Translations under genes and position numbers: made by a program | Assembly (NCBI RefSeq): GCF_001655055.1 | Contig: NZ_LXEW01000018.1 | Location: 1-64,000, forward strand | Direction of reading: 5' to 3' | Origin: Providencia heimbachae ATCC 35613 | Lineage (GTDB): Bacteria > Pseudomonadota > Gammaproteobacteria > Enterobacterales > Enterobacteriaceae | Length of the DNA: 64,000 nt | In this document: positions 51,194-61,117 of the stretch, piece after piece | How the letters are laid out: each line of letters begins with the position of its first letter | How positions within the stretch are numbered: the stretch's first letter is position 1 | Notes under the pieces: model-generated | The model's input: only the letters and a program-made list of their open reading frames with translations | What the model was told of the DNA's origin: nothing | Databases searched by the model: none

Positions 51194-52399
51194 ATGATAG
51201 ATTTCAACGCGACGCAATTTCGTCAAACCTTTCCAGCGATAGATTCAACAACCGTTTTCCTTGATAGCGCAGCAACCGCGTTAAAACCAATGCCGATGAT
51301 TGATGCATCTAATCGATATTATCAACTATCGGGAAGCTCTGTTTATCGCGGACAATCTGTTGAATCGTCAAAAACAACCCATGACTATGAACAGGGTAGA
51401 ATTCGTGTAGCTAAATTCATTAATGCACAGAGTGAGAAAAATATTATCTGGACTCGAGGAACCACTGAGTCCATCAATTTTATTACGCAAAGTTTTTTTC
51501 GGAACCAACTACAACCTGATGATGAAATTATTATTAGCGAGATAGAACATCACTCTAATTTATTACCTTGGCTTATGCTTGCAAAGCAAACTGGCGCTAA
51601 AATTGTTAAATGGCCAATCAGTGATAATTTCACATTAAGCATAAATACACTTAAATCCCTAATTAATGTCAAAAGCAAAGTCGTTGCCATCACACAGATG
51701 TCGAATGTGACTGGCTATCAACCTGATTTAGCTAAAATAACTAAACTAGCACATGCAAATGGCGCATATGTCGTTGTTGATGGCGCTCAGGGCGTTGTTC
51801 ACCATCCTCTTGACGTATCAACAAGCAATGTAGATTTCTATGCTTTTTCAGCACATAAACTTTATGGCCCAACAGGTCTCGGTGTTTGCTATGGTAAATC
51901 CGATTTACTCACTCAAATGACCCCTTGGCATGGTGGTGGGAAAATGCTTACTGAAGTGAATTTTGAAGAATTTACGCCTGCTGCAATTCCACAATGCTTT
52001 GAAGCTGGAACTCCCAATATCGCAGGCGTAATCGCATTTTCGGCTGTGTTAGAGTGGTTAGATGAGATAAACTTAACGCAAGCAGAAAAGCATAGCTGCT
52101 CACTTATTCAATATGCCCATGACCAGCTATCGCAATTAGATGGTTTTATTTGTTATAGTTCCCCAAATTCACCAATGTTGTCCTTTAATTTTAAAGGTAT
52201 TCATCATAGCGATCTCGGACTACTCTTGACCGAGCAAAATATTGCATTACGCTATGGGCAACATTGTACTCAACCCTTAATGAGTGCTTTGAATATTAGT
52301 GGTTGCCTACGGATATCAACAATGCCCTATAATGATAGGCATGATATTGATAAATTTATTAATGCAATAAATTTTGCGCTTACAATACTTAATGATTAA
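51194..52399 (+). CDS. csdA: Cysteine desulfurase CsdA
   Basis: PLP-dependent (class II, SufS-like) desulfurase that delivers sulfur to CsdE and on to TcdA and other targets. PLP lysine Lys222 (AFSAHKLYGPTG) and active Cys358 (RYGQHCTQPL) are at the E. coli positions. ATG at 51194 gives 401 residues, the same as E. coli; the longer frame from 51119 has no ribosome site. Confidence 0.96.
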   Translation: MIDFNATQFRQTFPAIDSTTVFLDSAATALKPMPMIDASNRYYQLSGSSVYRGQSVESSKTTHDYEQGRIRVAKFINAQSEKNIIWTRGTTESINFITQSFFRNQLQPDDEIIISEIEHHSNLLPWLMLAKQTGAKIVKWPISDNFTLSINTLKSLINVKSKVVAITQMSNVTGYQPDLAKITKLAHANGAYVVVDGAQGVVHHPLDVSTSNVDFYAFSAHKLYGPTGLGVCYGKSDLLTQMTPWHGGGKMLTEVNFEEFTPAAIPQCFEAGTPNIAGVIAFSAVLEWLDEINLTQAEKHSCSLIQYAHDQLSQLDGFICYSSPNSPMLSFNFKGIHHSDLGLLLTEQNIALRYGQHCTQPLMSALNISGCLRISTMPYNDRHDIDKFINAINFALTILND

Positions 52400-52419
52400 A
52401 CGATGAAAAAGGAAGCCTA

Positions 52420-52878
52420 ATGACTTCGACTAAACATGAACTTGCTCCGCACCCTTTTGGTACAGAGATAAACATTCAAGGAATAGTTGAACAATTCTCA
52501 ACGCATAAAGCATGGGAAGATAAATATCGCTTGCTGGTTCAATTAGCTAAACAGCTGCCTGCACTAACCGATGAAGAGAAACAACAAACTCAAGAGGTTA
52601 AAGGCTGTGAAAACCGAGTGTGGATTGGAGCACTGCTAAATGATAATGAAACTTTCCATTTTTATGGGGATAGTGAAGGCCGTGTCGTTAAAGGCTTATT
52701 TGCCATTTTATTAGCAGCGATTGAACTGAAAACAGCTCAGGAAATCCTCAACATCGACTTCAATGAGATCTTAACCCAAACCGGTTTATCTGGTCAATTA
52801 AGTGAGTCTCGCCAAACTGGTCTTCAATCACTCATTACTGCAATTCAAAACATTGCAAATGAAATGACGCCAGCCTAA
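52420..52878 (+). CDS. csdE: Sulfur acceptor protein CsdE
   Basis: SufE-like partner that takes persulfide from CsdA on a conserved cysteine, Cys63 in VKGCENRVW. 152 residues (E. coli 147). It follows csdA by 20 bp and forms the csdA-csdE operon, with tcdA convergent just beyond. Confidence 0.96.
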   Translation: MTSTKHELAPHPFGTEINIQGIVEQFSTHKAWEDKYRLLVQLAKQLPALTDEEKQQTQEVKGCENRVWIGALLNDNETFHFYGDSEGRVVKGLFAILLAAIELKTAQEILNIDFNEILTQTGLSGQLSESRQTGLQSLITAIQNIANEMTPA

Positions 52879-52888
52879 AGAGAATAAA

Positions 52889-52922
52889 CAGGCTATTATA
52901 GTTCCATCAATATAATGGCCTG
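52889..52922. terminator. Probable terminator between csdE and tcdA
   Basis: Stem AGGCTATTATA / TATAATGGCCT (11 bp, one G-U pair) with an ATCAA-type loop between the converging genes. The T tract is poor on both sides. Confidence 0.55.
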
Positions 52923-52939
52923 ATACTTCTATTCTGCTT

Positions 52940-53752
52940 TTATTTCTCGTCTTCTCGTCGTGCTTTCGCGACCATTTTTTTCAAAGCGTGTGACACCGCA
53001 ATAAAACCAAAAGTTGCAGTCACCATAGTCACCGCACCAAAACCTGAAGCGCAGTCCATTCTTTTTGAACCTTCCGCAGTACTTTTTGCAGCGCAAACAG
53101 TCCCATCACTTTGAGGGTAGACCAGCTGTTCTGTTGAAAATACGCAATCAATCCCTAACTTCCCTTTACTGTTTTTCACGACATTAAAGTCAGATTTAAG
53201 ACGCTCTCGTAATTTTGCTGCAAGAGGATCTTGAATTGTCTTGGCTAAATCAGCAACTTGTATTTGGGTCGGATCAATTTGCCCGCCAGCGCCACCTGTC
53301 GTTATCACTGGAACTTTAAAACGTCGACAGTAAGCCAGCAGAGCGGCCTTAGCCCTAACACTATCAATTGCATCAATAACGTAATCAAACCCTGTACTGA
53401 GGTATTCAGATACATTATCAGCAGTAATGAAATCATCGATGACATTCACCACGCATTCAGGATTGATCGCTAAGATCCTCTCCTTCATTACGTCTACTTT
53501 GGGTAACCCAACCGTAGATTTCAATGCATGTAGCTGACGATTTGTATTCGTTACACAAATATCATCCATATCAATCAATGTAATTGAACCAATACCTGAG
53601 CGAGCTAATGCTTCCGCCGCCCAAACACCTACGCCACCAATCCCGATAACACAAACATGGGAACGCGCGAAAAGATGAAGGGCTTGTTGCCCATATAAGC
53701 GCCCAATTCCAGCAAAACGCTGCATCCAAGCATCAGAAAGCTTAGTTTGCAT
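52940..53752 (-). CDS. tcdA: tRNA threonylcarbamoyladenosine dehydratase
   Basis: E1-like ATP-dependent enzyme that cyclises t6A37 to ct6A in ANN-decoding tRNAs (CsdL/YgdL). Nucleotide-binding motif GIGGVGVWAAEAL (residues 37-49), DDICVTNTNRQ, and the DAIDSVRAKAALL segment. 270 residues (E. coli 268). Functionally linked to the adjacent CsdA-CsdE. Confidence 0.96.
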   Translation of the reverse strand: MQTKLSDAWMQRFAGIGRLYGQQALHLFARSHVCVIGIGGVGVWAAEALARSGIGSITLIDMDDICVTNTNRQLHALKSTVGLPKVDVMKERILAINPECVVNVIDDFITADNVSEYLSTGFDYVIDAIDSVRAKAALLAYCRRFKVPVITTGGAGGQIDPTQIQVADLAKTIQDPLAAKLRERLKSDFNVVKNSKGKLGIDCVFSTEQLVYPQSDGTVCAAKSTAEGSKRMDCASGFGAVTMVTATFGFIAVSHALKKMVAKARREDEK

Positions 53753-53779
53753 AATAACAAGTGACCTTAATTAAAGCGG

Positions 53780-54874
53780 CTACAAGCTAGTACCTAAAAG
53801 TTGTTGGTTCTTTTTGAGTACCCAAACACGCCCATAATGGTTATAAAAACCTGCCATTTTACCTGCTTCATGGCCTGTTCCGTGGTAGATATCAAAATGA
53901 TGGCCTTTAATTGCACCACCGACATCTAGAGCAACCATCATACGCATTTCATACTGCCCCGTAAATTTACCATTATTATCAAGTACCGGAATTTCTGCCA
54001 ATAATGCAGTTCCTGGTGGGATCAGGGTTTTATCTGAGGCAACGGACGCTTTTGCAATTAAAGGAACAGCACTAGCGCCTCGCACTGGTACAAAAGATTG
54101 CGGTTTAAAAAAGACAAACGACGTATTTTCTTCTAATAGCTGGCGAACTTCATCCTCACTATGACTATTTGTCCAATCATGAATTGCCTGTAATGACATT
54201 TTTTCCAGTGGAACTTCACCACGGTCGACTAAAACCTTACCGATGCTTTTATAAGCATGGCCATTTTTCCCTGCGTAGCCAAAGAAATTCAGTGGACTAC
54301 CATCACCAAAGTTAACATAGCCACTCCCTTGAACTTCCATCATAAAGTTATCAACCGCAGAGTCACTGTAGGCCAAAATTAAGTTATTACTTAGCGCGCC
54401 ACTATAAATAGCGGCTCGGCTTGGCAAACGTTTTTTCCCTTTCGATGGCATAGCATATAAAGGATGGCGGAATTCCCCTTGCGGTGTGCGTCTTGCATTT
54501 ATAACAGGCGTGTAATACCCGGTAAATTGCACGTTACCATAATTATCTTTCCCTTCCATTTGGAAAGCCGCTAAGTTGTAATTTGCTAACTGTGCAGGAT
54601 CACCACCCGCCATTAACCAGTTTTCAATTGCATGGTAAGTATCATTGTTGCTTTTAAAAAGACGCGGAGATGCATTTTTTATTTCTGTCACTTGTTGATT
54701 AAAATCAGACGGATTAATTGGGCGGCCTTGAACATTTACTTGGTTAACTTTCTGTAATTCACTTTCCAAGCGACCATCTTTATATTGTTGGCCTTTATCC
54801 GTAGGATGAGACTGACACCCCACTAAAAAAGAAAAAAATATCCCTGTTACTAGCCACTTTTGCCACAATTTCAT
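53780..54874 (-). CDS. mltA: Membrane-bound lytic murein transglycosylase A
   Basis: Outer-membrane lipoprotein that cleaves peptidoglycan glycan strands to 1,6-anhydro ends. ATG at 54872-54874 gives a type II signal peptide with lipobox LVGC (Cys20). Conserved FTGYYTPVI, GSGYVNFGDG and a C-terminal 3D domain whose aspartates are in VALDVGGAIKG and HFDIYHGTG. 364 residues (E. coli 365). Downstream of tcdA order as in E. coli. Confidence 0.95.
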   Translation of the reverse strand: MKLWQKWLVTGIFFSFLVGCQSHPTDKGQQYKDGRLESELQKVNQVNVQGRPINPSDFNQQVTEIKNASPRLFKSNNDTYHAIENWLMAGGDPAQLANYNLAAFQMEGKDNYGNVQFTGYYTPVINARRTPQGEFRHPLYAMPSKGKKRLPSRAAIYSGALSNNLILAYSDSAVDNFMMEVQGSGYVNFGDGSPLNFFGYAGKNGHAYKSIGKVLVDRGEVPLEKMSLQAIHDWTNSHSEDEVRQLLEENTSFVFFKPQSFVPVRGASAVPLIAKASVASDKTLIPPGTALLAEIPVLDNNGKFTGQYEMRMMVALDVGGAIKGHHFDIYHGTGHEAGKMAGFYNHYGRVWVLKKNQQLLGTSL

Positions 54875-55058
54875 GATTTCATACCTGCACAAGTCCAATA
54901 TGAAACGCACAATAGCAAACCCAAATTAATAATGAAACGGCTAAACATATTTAGTCCCTCTATTTATGGCCCCCCTATACGATAAGGTTAAAAAAACATC
55001 GCTACGAGCATATTTTGCTCGACCGAGTGTAATAAATGAAAAAAAAACACGAAAAAAC

Positions 55059-55086
55059 TTGCATCAGATCTCATCCCGAGTATAGT
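55059..55086 (+). promoter_or_regulatory. Promoter of the initiator tRNA cluster
   Basis: TTGCAT (55059-55064), 16-bp spacer, TATAGT (55081-55086), followed by a GC-rich discriminator GCCCGC typical of stringently controlled stable-RNA promoters. Start expected near 55093. Confidence 0.75.
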
Positions 55087-55099
55087 GCCCGCTATCGGA

Positions 55100-55176
<77 letters not shown>

Positions 55177-55242
55177 GCTTCTGTTTATGACAAACAGAAT
55201 AGGTAAAAGTTTTAAGTTTCAAAGTAGTAAAAATATTTCAGG

Positions 55243-55319
<77 letters not shown>

Positions 55320-55351
55320 ACTTATTTCCTGAAATATTTTACCTCTTCAGT

Positions 55352-55428
<77 letters not shown>

Positions 55429-55490
55429 ATTTCCTTTCATTTTTCTCTCTTTAGTTATCCTATTTCATCTTTGAAAGTATTTCTCATCTA

Positions 55491-55511
55491 TCTAATCTAA
55501 TCTAATCTAAT
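55491..55511 (+). repeat. TCTAA pentanucleotide microsatellite
   Basis: Four perfect TCTAA units in tandem, preceded by a partial copy, between the tRNAs and the amiC terminator. Non-coding; length may vary between strains. Confidence 0.75.
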
Positions 55512-55526
55512 CAATTTTAAACCAAA

Positions 55527-55562
55527 AATTAAAAAGGCGACTCACTTTTCAGCTTGTCACCT
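55527..55562 (-). terminator. Terminator after amiC
   Basis: Reverse-strand stem AGGTGAC / GTCGCCT (55562-55556 with 55541-55535, one G-U pair) followed by TTTTAATTTTT. Confidence 0.7.
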
Positions 55563-55589
55563 CTTTGTTTTATAAGAATTGTGGCTAAA

Positions 55590-56840
55590 TTAGTTTCTAA
55601 CCGCCAACTCTCCGCCATTTTTAAAGTAGGCTTTAATACCTTGAAAAATTGATTCAGCCATTTGTTGCTGAAATTTGGCCGTTTTTAATTTACGTTCTTC
55701 TTCTAAGTTACTGATAAATGCAGTTTCAACCAATATTGATGGGATTTCAGGCGCTTTCAGTACAGCAAAACCTGCTTGGTCGACTCTATTCTTATGTAAT
55801 TTATTAACTTTACCCATTAATTTAAGAACTTCATCACCAAATTTCAAACTGTCATTGATTGTCGCTGTCTGCACCAAATCAAGCATAGTATGATCGAGGT
55901 AAACATCTCCACTTTTACTCACGCCACCAATTAAGTCAGCTTCGTTCTGAGTTTGAGCAAGAAAACGGGCAGCGCTACTGGTTGCACCTTTTGTTGATAA
56001 AGCAAATACCGACGAACCACGCGCAGAGCGATTTGTAAAAGCATCCGCGTGGATTGATACGAACAAATCTGCCTGCATTTTTCTTGCCTTAGCCACCCTG
56101 ACTTTTAACGGAATAAATACGTCCTCATTACGTGTCATATAAGCACGCATTTTAGGGTCTTTATCTATCAGGGCTTTAAGGCGTCGAGCGATTTGCAGCA
56201 CGACATCTTTTTCGCGTGTTTTATACTTACCAATCGCACCAGGATCTTCACCGCCATGACCAGGGTCTATCATAATAATGATTGGCCTATCTTTACCCGC
56301 CTTTCCTGGTTTCTTCGCCTGAGCCGGCATATTTTCTTCTAGGTCGCCTTTATTATAGTCTTCCAGAAGGGCTAATAACGGGTCATCACTGGTATCTACC
56401 CCTTTTCCAGGATAGAGATCCATCACTAAGCGATGCTTAAACTCTGCAACAGGCTTCATCGCAAAAATTTGAGGGCTAATTTTACTTTTCACTTCAAAAA
56501 CAAGACGAACTGTTTTTGGATCAAATTGCCCTGCCCTAACCAATTTAAGGTAAGGATCACGAGACTGAACTTGATTACCCATTTGTTTCAGAACGTTATT
56601 TAACTGAACCCCTTCAAGATCGATAACAATACGCTCGGGGTTGCTCAACACGAACTGACGATATTTTAGCGGCACGCTAGATTCAAGTGTCACTCGCGTA
56701 TAGCTTGATGCTGGCCATATACGCACCGCGACAATACTGCTACTCGCAGCAAAACCGAATGGGCTGACACTTAGCAGCATTACCGCTGCAGCTCCTTGAA
56801 TGAAGCGACGTTTTGATGGACTGTGATCTTGATGACTCAT
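55590..56840 (-). CDS. amiC: N-acetylmuramoyl-L-alanine amidase AmiC
   Basis: Periplasmic septal amidase that splits daughter-cell peptidoglycan when activated by NlpD. Tat signal peptide with SKRRFIQG twin arginine, AMIN domain (about 50-160) and Amidase_3 domain with zinc motifs [18 protein letters not shown] and [11 protein letters not shown] at 56838-56840 gives 416 residues (E. coli 417); upstream frame to 56894 is unsupported. Confidence 0.96.
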   Translation of the reverse strand: MSHQDHSPSKRRFIQGAAAVMLLSVSPFGFAASSSIVAVRIWPASSYTRVTLESSVPLKYRQFVLSNPERIVIDLEGVQLNNVLKQMGNQVQSRDPYLKLVRAGQFDPKTVRLVFEVKSKISPQIFAMKPVAEFKHRLVMDLYPGKGVDTSDDPLLALLEDYNKGDLEENMPAQAKKPGKAGKDRPIIIMIDPGHGGEDPGAIGKYKTREKDVVLQIARRLKALIDKDPKMRAYMTRNEDVFIPLKVRVAKARKMQADLFVSIHADAFTNRSARGSSVFALSTKGATSSAARFLAQTQNEADLIGGVSKSGDVYLDHTMLDLVQTATINDSLKFGDEVLKLMGKVNKLHKNRVDQAGFAVLKAPEIPSILVETAFISNLEEERKLKTAKFQQQMAESIFQGIKAYFKNGGELAVRN

Positions 56841-56995
56841 CAATAATTCCGAACCTAGGACTGAAAAATAAGACGATTTTAGGAAAATAGCCAATATATT
56901 GACCAGAACTAAGCACTCTAACTAATCATTTGCGCTCTGTCATTAATAATATGCTAGTCAAGCTTCAAATTACCTGAATATAAAATTCACAGGAT

Positions 56996-57070
56996 CATCA
57001 AAACGAATACTTTGAAGAGCTCATAAATAACGGCTCTCTGATGCATGTAACTTGAATTATTTTGAGTATA
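56996..57070 (+). repeat. Short ERIC-type repeat between amiC and argA
   Basis: About 75 bp. The right end TAACTTGAATTATTTTGAGT followed by ATA is a good ERIC terminus; the left end ACGAATACTTTGAAGAGC is a diverged one. Core absent. Located in the divergent amiC-argA control region upstream of the ArgR operator. Confidence 0.65.
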
Positions 57071-57155
57071 CACACTTGAATTTAGAGATATGTAAACCTT
57101 AAAAATAAAATTGTTACTATCTTTGTCCTATCTTTTACTTGATATTTCCCTCCAA

Positions 57156-57194
57156 AAAGAATAAAAATACAGTAATTACGAATAAAAATTCACT
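57156..57194 (+). promoter_or_regulatory. ArgR operator: tandem ARG boxes of argA
   Basis: Two 18-bp ARG boxes separated by exactly 3 bp: 57156-57173 (core GAATAAAAATACA, two mismatches to the palindromic consensus) and 57177-57194 (core CGAATAAAAATTCA, one mismatch). The 3-bp spacing is the arrangement bound by hexameric ArgR with arginine. It lies just before the argA ribosome site, so it would block initiation or early elongation. No convincing -35/-10 pair was identified. Confidence 0.8.
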
Positions 57195-57207
57195 CAAGAG
57201 GGTAATT

Positions 57208-58551
57208 ATGAAAGAGCGCAGCACCGAATTGGTTGATGAGTTTCGCCATTCGGTTCCTTATATAAACGCCCACCGCGGCAAAACTTTTATTATTATGCTT
57301 GGTGGTGAAGCGATTGCGCATGAAAATTTTCCAAGTATTGTCAACGATATAGGGTTGTTGCATAGCCTTGGAATCCGGATTGTCGTTGTTTATGGCGCTC
57401 GTCCTCAAATTGAGGATATTTTATCTGAACATAACTATGAAGCGATTTATCATAAACATACTCGAGTCACAGATGCGAATACTCTTGAATATGTTAAACA
57501 AGCATCGGGAGCATTGCAGTTAGATATCACGGCTCGTTTATCGATGAGTCTCAGCAATACCCCTTTACAAGGGGCGCATATTAATGTGGTCAGTGGTAAC
57601 TTTGTTATTGCTCAACCTCTTGGCATTGATGATGGCGTTGATTATTGCCACAGTGGAAGAATTCGTCGCATAGATGAAGATGCTATTAATAATCAATTAA
57701 ATCATGGTTCAATCGTTCTAATAGGCCCTGTTGCAGTATCCGTTACGGGGGAAAGTTTTAATTTAACTTCAGAAGAAATTGCAACTCAACTCGCCGTTAA
57801 AATCAAAGCTGAAAAATTAATCGGCTTTTGTTCTTCCCAAGGTGTTGCTGGCAAAGATGGTAATATATTATCTGAGCTATTTCCGAATGAAGCAGAAAGC
57901 CTCATTCAGGAACTTGAATCTGAAGGCGATTACTACTCTGGCACCGTTAGATTCTTACGTGGAGCAGCGAAAGCCTGCCGCCGTGGTATACGCCGAAGCC
58001 ACCTACTCAGCTATCAGGAGAATGGCTCGCTAATTCAAGAATTATTCTCTCGTGACGGTATTGGTACTCAAATTGTCATGGAGAGCTCAGAACAAATACG
58101 CAGAGCTAATATTAATGACATTGGGGGCATTTTAGAGTTAATCCGCCCACTTGAGCAACAAGGCATATTAGTGAGGCGTTCCCGTGAGCAACTTGAAATG
58201 GAAATTGATAAATTTACCATTATTGAGCGTGATAATTTAGTGATTGCATGCGCAGCTCTGTACCCATACCCCGAAGAAAAACTGGGCGAAATGGCCTGTG
58301 TTGCAGTACACCCTGACTATCGTAGCTCTGCACGAGGTGAAGAATTACTACATCGTGTTGCAGTACAAGCTAAGCAATTCGGGCTTGAAAGACTATTTGT
58401 TCTCACAACTCGCAGTATTCATTGGTTTCAAGAAAGAGGCTTTGTACCGGCGGAAATTGAAATGCTGCCATTGAAAAAACAAGCTTTATATAACTATCAA
58501 CGGCGTTCTAGAATTTTGATGTTAGATTTGAAGAATCAAGCAGATAAATAA
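57208..58551 (+). CDS. argA: Amino-acid N-acetyltransferase (N-acetylglutamate synthase)
   Basis: First step of arginine synthesis, feedback-inhibited by arginine. N-terminal amino-acid-kinase-like domain (IIMLGGEAI, residues 27-35) and C-terminal GNAT domain ([31 protein letters not shown]). ATG at 57208 follows GAGGG and gives 447 residues (E. coli 443); the frame from 57139 runs through the ArgR operator and is rejected. Confidence 0.97.
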   Translation: MKERSTELVDEFRHSVPYINAHRGKTFIIMLGGEAIAHENFPSIVNDIGLLHSLGIRIVVVYGARPQIEDILSEHNYEAIYHKHTRVTDANTLEYVKQASGALQLDITARLSMSLSNTPLQGAHINVVSGNFVIAQPLGIDDGVDYCHSGRIRRIDEDAINNQLNHGSIVLIGPVAVSVTGESFNLTSEEIATQLAVKIKAEKLIGFCSSQGVAGKDGNILSELFPNEAESLIQELESEGDYYSGTVRFLRGAAKACRRGIRRSHLLSYQENGSLIQELFSRDGIGTQIVMESSEQIRRANINDIGGILELIRPLEQQGILVRRSREQLEMEIDKFTIIERDNLVIACAALYPYPEEKLGEMACVAVHPDYRSSARGEELLHRVAVQAKQFGLERLFVLTTRSIHWFQERGFVPAEIEMLPLKKQALYNYQRRSRILMLDLKNQADK

Positions 58552-58565
58552 ATACAGTGTCTTTA

Positions 58566-58600
58566 TTGCTCACCTGTTACTTTTGATAGCAGGTGAGCAA
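58566..58600. terminator. Hairpin between argA and the 189-residue gene
   Basis: Perfect 11-bp stem TTGCTCACCTG / CAGGTGAGCAA with a 13-base loop, between converging genes. A second small stem TGCAAA/TTTGCA and A/T-rich flanks follow. Probably terminates both; T tract is not immediate. Confidence 0.6.
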
Positions 58601-58626
58601 ATGCAAATAGTTTTGCAAAAAATTTA

Positions 58627-59196
58627 TTATGCTATCTGTATAACTCTGGCTTTTTGGCAAAGAGGTATTGTTTCTAAATGTGGCTTTAGTACCGCTTCCA
58701 TTTCCGCGAATGAGGAACCATAAAAATAAAATGCAGTTTCTGTTGGTCCATCCCATACACCATGAATACTGCCAATATCTTCAACGGCCTCATCTAAAAT
58801 ATCGAAGACATCGCTAATATCGCCGTTTTCATAAACTTCCTCAGACAGTTCTGTCCCATTGAAGTAAATGGCTAAACCTTCATCATTACCAAAATCTATT
58901 TGGGTATCTTCCCCATGAATAAATAAGCGGGACCCCTTCGGCGCTAACATAGAGGAAAAGAGCTGAATAATTAAGCTGATATTTTCATCACTCGCTTCAG
59001 TCATCGAAAATTCAATATCACATTCTTCAGCTTCGCCATTATCAGATAATGAAGTTCCTCCTCCCGTCACATGGATATCTTTCCCCATCCCTTTCATCAC
59101 TTCATCAAAGGCGTCTTCTAAATCAGCGCGACGTTTCGGTTCAAGGCGAGCCTTTAATGTGACTGTCACTACTGTCATTTCTTGCGGGTTATCCAT
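58627..59196 (-). CDS. Unrecognised acidic protein with two similar halves
   Basis: 189 residues, strongly acidic, no signal peptide or membrane segment. I do not recognise the family. The predicted order strand-helix-strand-strand-helix-strand appears twice: residues about 8-95 (VVTVTLKAR; DLEDAFDEVMKG; IHVTGGG; CDIEFSM; ISLIIQLFSSML; SRLFIHG) and 105-189 (GLAIYFNGT; DISDVFDILDEA; IHGVWDG; TAFYFYGS; FAEMEAVLKPHL; ARVIQIA), suggesting a tandem ferredoxin-like fold. ATG with AAGG upstream. 55 bp downstream of recD on the same strand, so it may share its transcript. Not in E. coli at this place. Confidence 0.8.
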   Translation of the reverse strand: MDNPQEMTVVTVTLKARLEPKRRADLEDAFDEVMKGMGKDIHVTGGGTSLSDNGEAEECDIEFSMTEASDENISLIIQLFSSMLAPKGSRLFIHGEDTQIDFGNDEGLAIYFNGTELSEEVYENGDISDVFDILDEAVEDIGSIHGVWDGPTETAFYFYGSSFAEMEAVLKPHLETIPLCQKARVIQIA

Positions 59197-59251
59197 ATAC
59201 TTACCTTCAAATCATAATTATCAAAAAATATAAATTAGCGTATTAATTATA

Positions 59252-61117
59252 TCAGTCCAATAGCTGCAAAGTTAGGCCACTACGTCTTTTTGTCGGCATT
59301 TCAATTGCACGGCGCAAAATTTTCGGGCAGCCATAAAGAGATAACTCTTTTTTAGCTCTAGTAATCGCGGTATAGACAAGCTCCCGAGTAATCACAGGAG
59401 AATATACCGTTGGTAAAACAAATGCGGTATGAGCAAACTCCGAACCTTGAGATTTATGCACTGTCATCACATAGGCAGTTTCATGCAATGGTAGACGATT
59501 TGGTTGTATCCCACGAATTGTCCCATCAGGGAATTGAAAGTAGGCTCTTAAAGCATTTTCTTCATCCGCTAATATAATACCAATATCCCCATTAAATAGT
59601 CCTAATGGGCTATCATTACGGCTGATCATAATCGGGCGTCCCGAATAATGTTTGTTCAATTTATTAAATGGACGATGAATTAACCCTTGCCGATGAAGTA
59701 ATCTCTCTAATTTATCATTGAGCCCAACAACACCATAAGGCCCATCCCTCAATGCAGTTAATACGCGATACTGATTGAATTTACTTAAAATTTCTTCGGG
59801 AGTTTTAGCTGATTTAACCGCTAACAAGTAATCTTGGTAGTGCTTTGATGCATCGAGTAGTATTTGACCATAATCATCCTGAGTATCCAGAACATTATTG
59901 ATCATATGGTTATGGATATCAGTTAAAGGCTCGCTAAGTAATCTCAATGAAAGTTTTGTATTTCCATCATTTACTGCCGTCGCTAATTGACCAATCCCTG
60001 ATTGAGCGGAGAAACGGTAACTTTTCCTCAATAAACATAGGCTATCTCGAATTCTTGGGCCATTATTCCCAGTAAAATTAGCCAAACTCTGCCCCGTTAA
60101 TTTAGCGAGCTGTGCTGCCCGTTCTGAGCTGTACCCTAAATTAGCAAATTGACATATGTCACCAAGCACTGCTCCAGCTTCAACAGAAGCAAGCTGATCC
60201 TTATCACCAAGAAAAATCAAGCGGGCATCGGTGGGTAGCGCCTCAATTAGTTTGCCCATCATGGGTAAATCAACCATAGAGGCTTCATCTACAATTAAAA
60301 TATCCAAAACGAGCGGATTATCCCGATGATAACGAAATTGCTGGCTTTCAGGTTGAGCGCCCAACAAGCGATGAAGTGTTTTTGCTTGATTAGGTAACAG
60401 CTTACGCTCACTCTCAGTCAAAGGGATCTGCTGCATCGCCATGCTCAATGACTCGGTTAACCTTGCAGCGGCTTTCCCTGTAGGAGCGGCTAATTCAACC
60501 CGAAGATGATGCTTAGTTTTACTTTCTAGCTTAATTAATGCCGCCAATATCCGGGCGACTGTGGTCGTTTTACCGGTTCCCGGACCGCCTGAAATAATCG
60601 AAACTTTACTTGTTACCGTGACTGCCGCCGCAATTTTCTGCCAATCAATTTCATCACTTTTAGGGAACAATTCATTTAAAATAAACTGAGTATCTTCATC
60701 ATTTTGATAACTGATCGTCGAATGCGAAAAATAGTTAGCAACACTTTGTTCGTATTGCCACATGCGTTGAAAATATAAATAGTCACCAGAGAGGATCAAC
60801 GGTGAAATTTCATGTCCAGTGGCCAAGGAAACAGGCTCAGCACTATTAATAACTTGATAAATTGTTTCTTCGTCAGGGTTTCCCATTATCTGCCAAAAAC
60901 TTACAGCCAGCTCAGGATGTCTCCCTGAAAATAATTTATCGACAGTAATATCCGATAATGCGAGGCAAACATTACCCGACATAGTCTCGGCACTTAATAA
61001 TGCCGAAACCATTAATAAAATAGGATTATCTTCACCTGCAATGCTATAAGCAAACTGAACATCTAGTGGCGTAAACAATCGAAACTCAATCCCTTGATTA
61101 AAAAGTGCTTTCATCAT
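59252..61117 (-). CDS. recD: Exodeoxyribonuclease V subunit alpha (RecD)
   Basis: 5'-3' helicase of the RecBCD double-strand-break repair and DNA-degradation complex. Walker A GGPGTGKT at residues 177-184, Walker B region LIVDEASMVDLPMM, GDKDQLASVEAG and the UvrD-like C-terminal motif MTVHKSQGSEF with TAITRAK. 621 residues (E. coli 608). The start ATGATGA overlaps the recB stop, so translation is coupled. Confidence 0.96.
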   Translation of the reverse strand: MMKALFNQGIEFRLFTPLDVQFAYSIAGEDNPILLMVSALLSAETMSGNVCLALSDITVDKLFSGRHPELAVSFWQIMGNPDEETIYQVINSAEPVSLATGHEISPLILSGDYLYFQRMWQYEQSVANYFSHSTISYQNDEDTQFILNELFPKSDEIDWQKIAAAVTVTSKVSIISGGPGTGKTTTVARILAALIKLESKTKHHLRVELAAPTGKAAARLTESLSMAMQQIPLTESERKLLPNQAKTLHRLLGAQPESQQFRYHRDNPLVLDILIVDEASMVDLPMMGKLIEALPTDARLIFLGDKDQLASVEAGAVLGDICQFANLGYSSERAAQLAKLTGQSLANFTGNNGPRIRDSLCLLRKSYRFSAQSGIGQLATAVNDGNTKLSLRLLSEPLTDIHNHMINNVLDTQDDYGQILLDASKHYQDYLLAVKSAKTPEEILSKFNQYRVLTALRDGPYGVVGLNDKLERLLHRQGLIHRPFNKLNKHYSGRPIMISRNDSPLGLFNGDIGIILADEENALRAYFQFPDGTIRGIQPNRLPLHETAYVMTVHKSQGSEFAHTAFVLPTVYSPVITRELVYTAITRAKKELSLYGCPKILRRAIEMPTKRRSGLTLQLLD

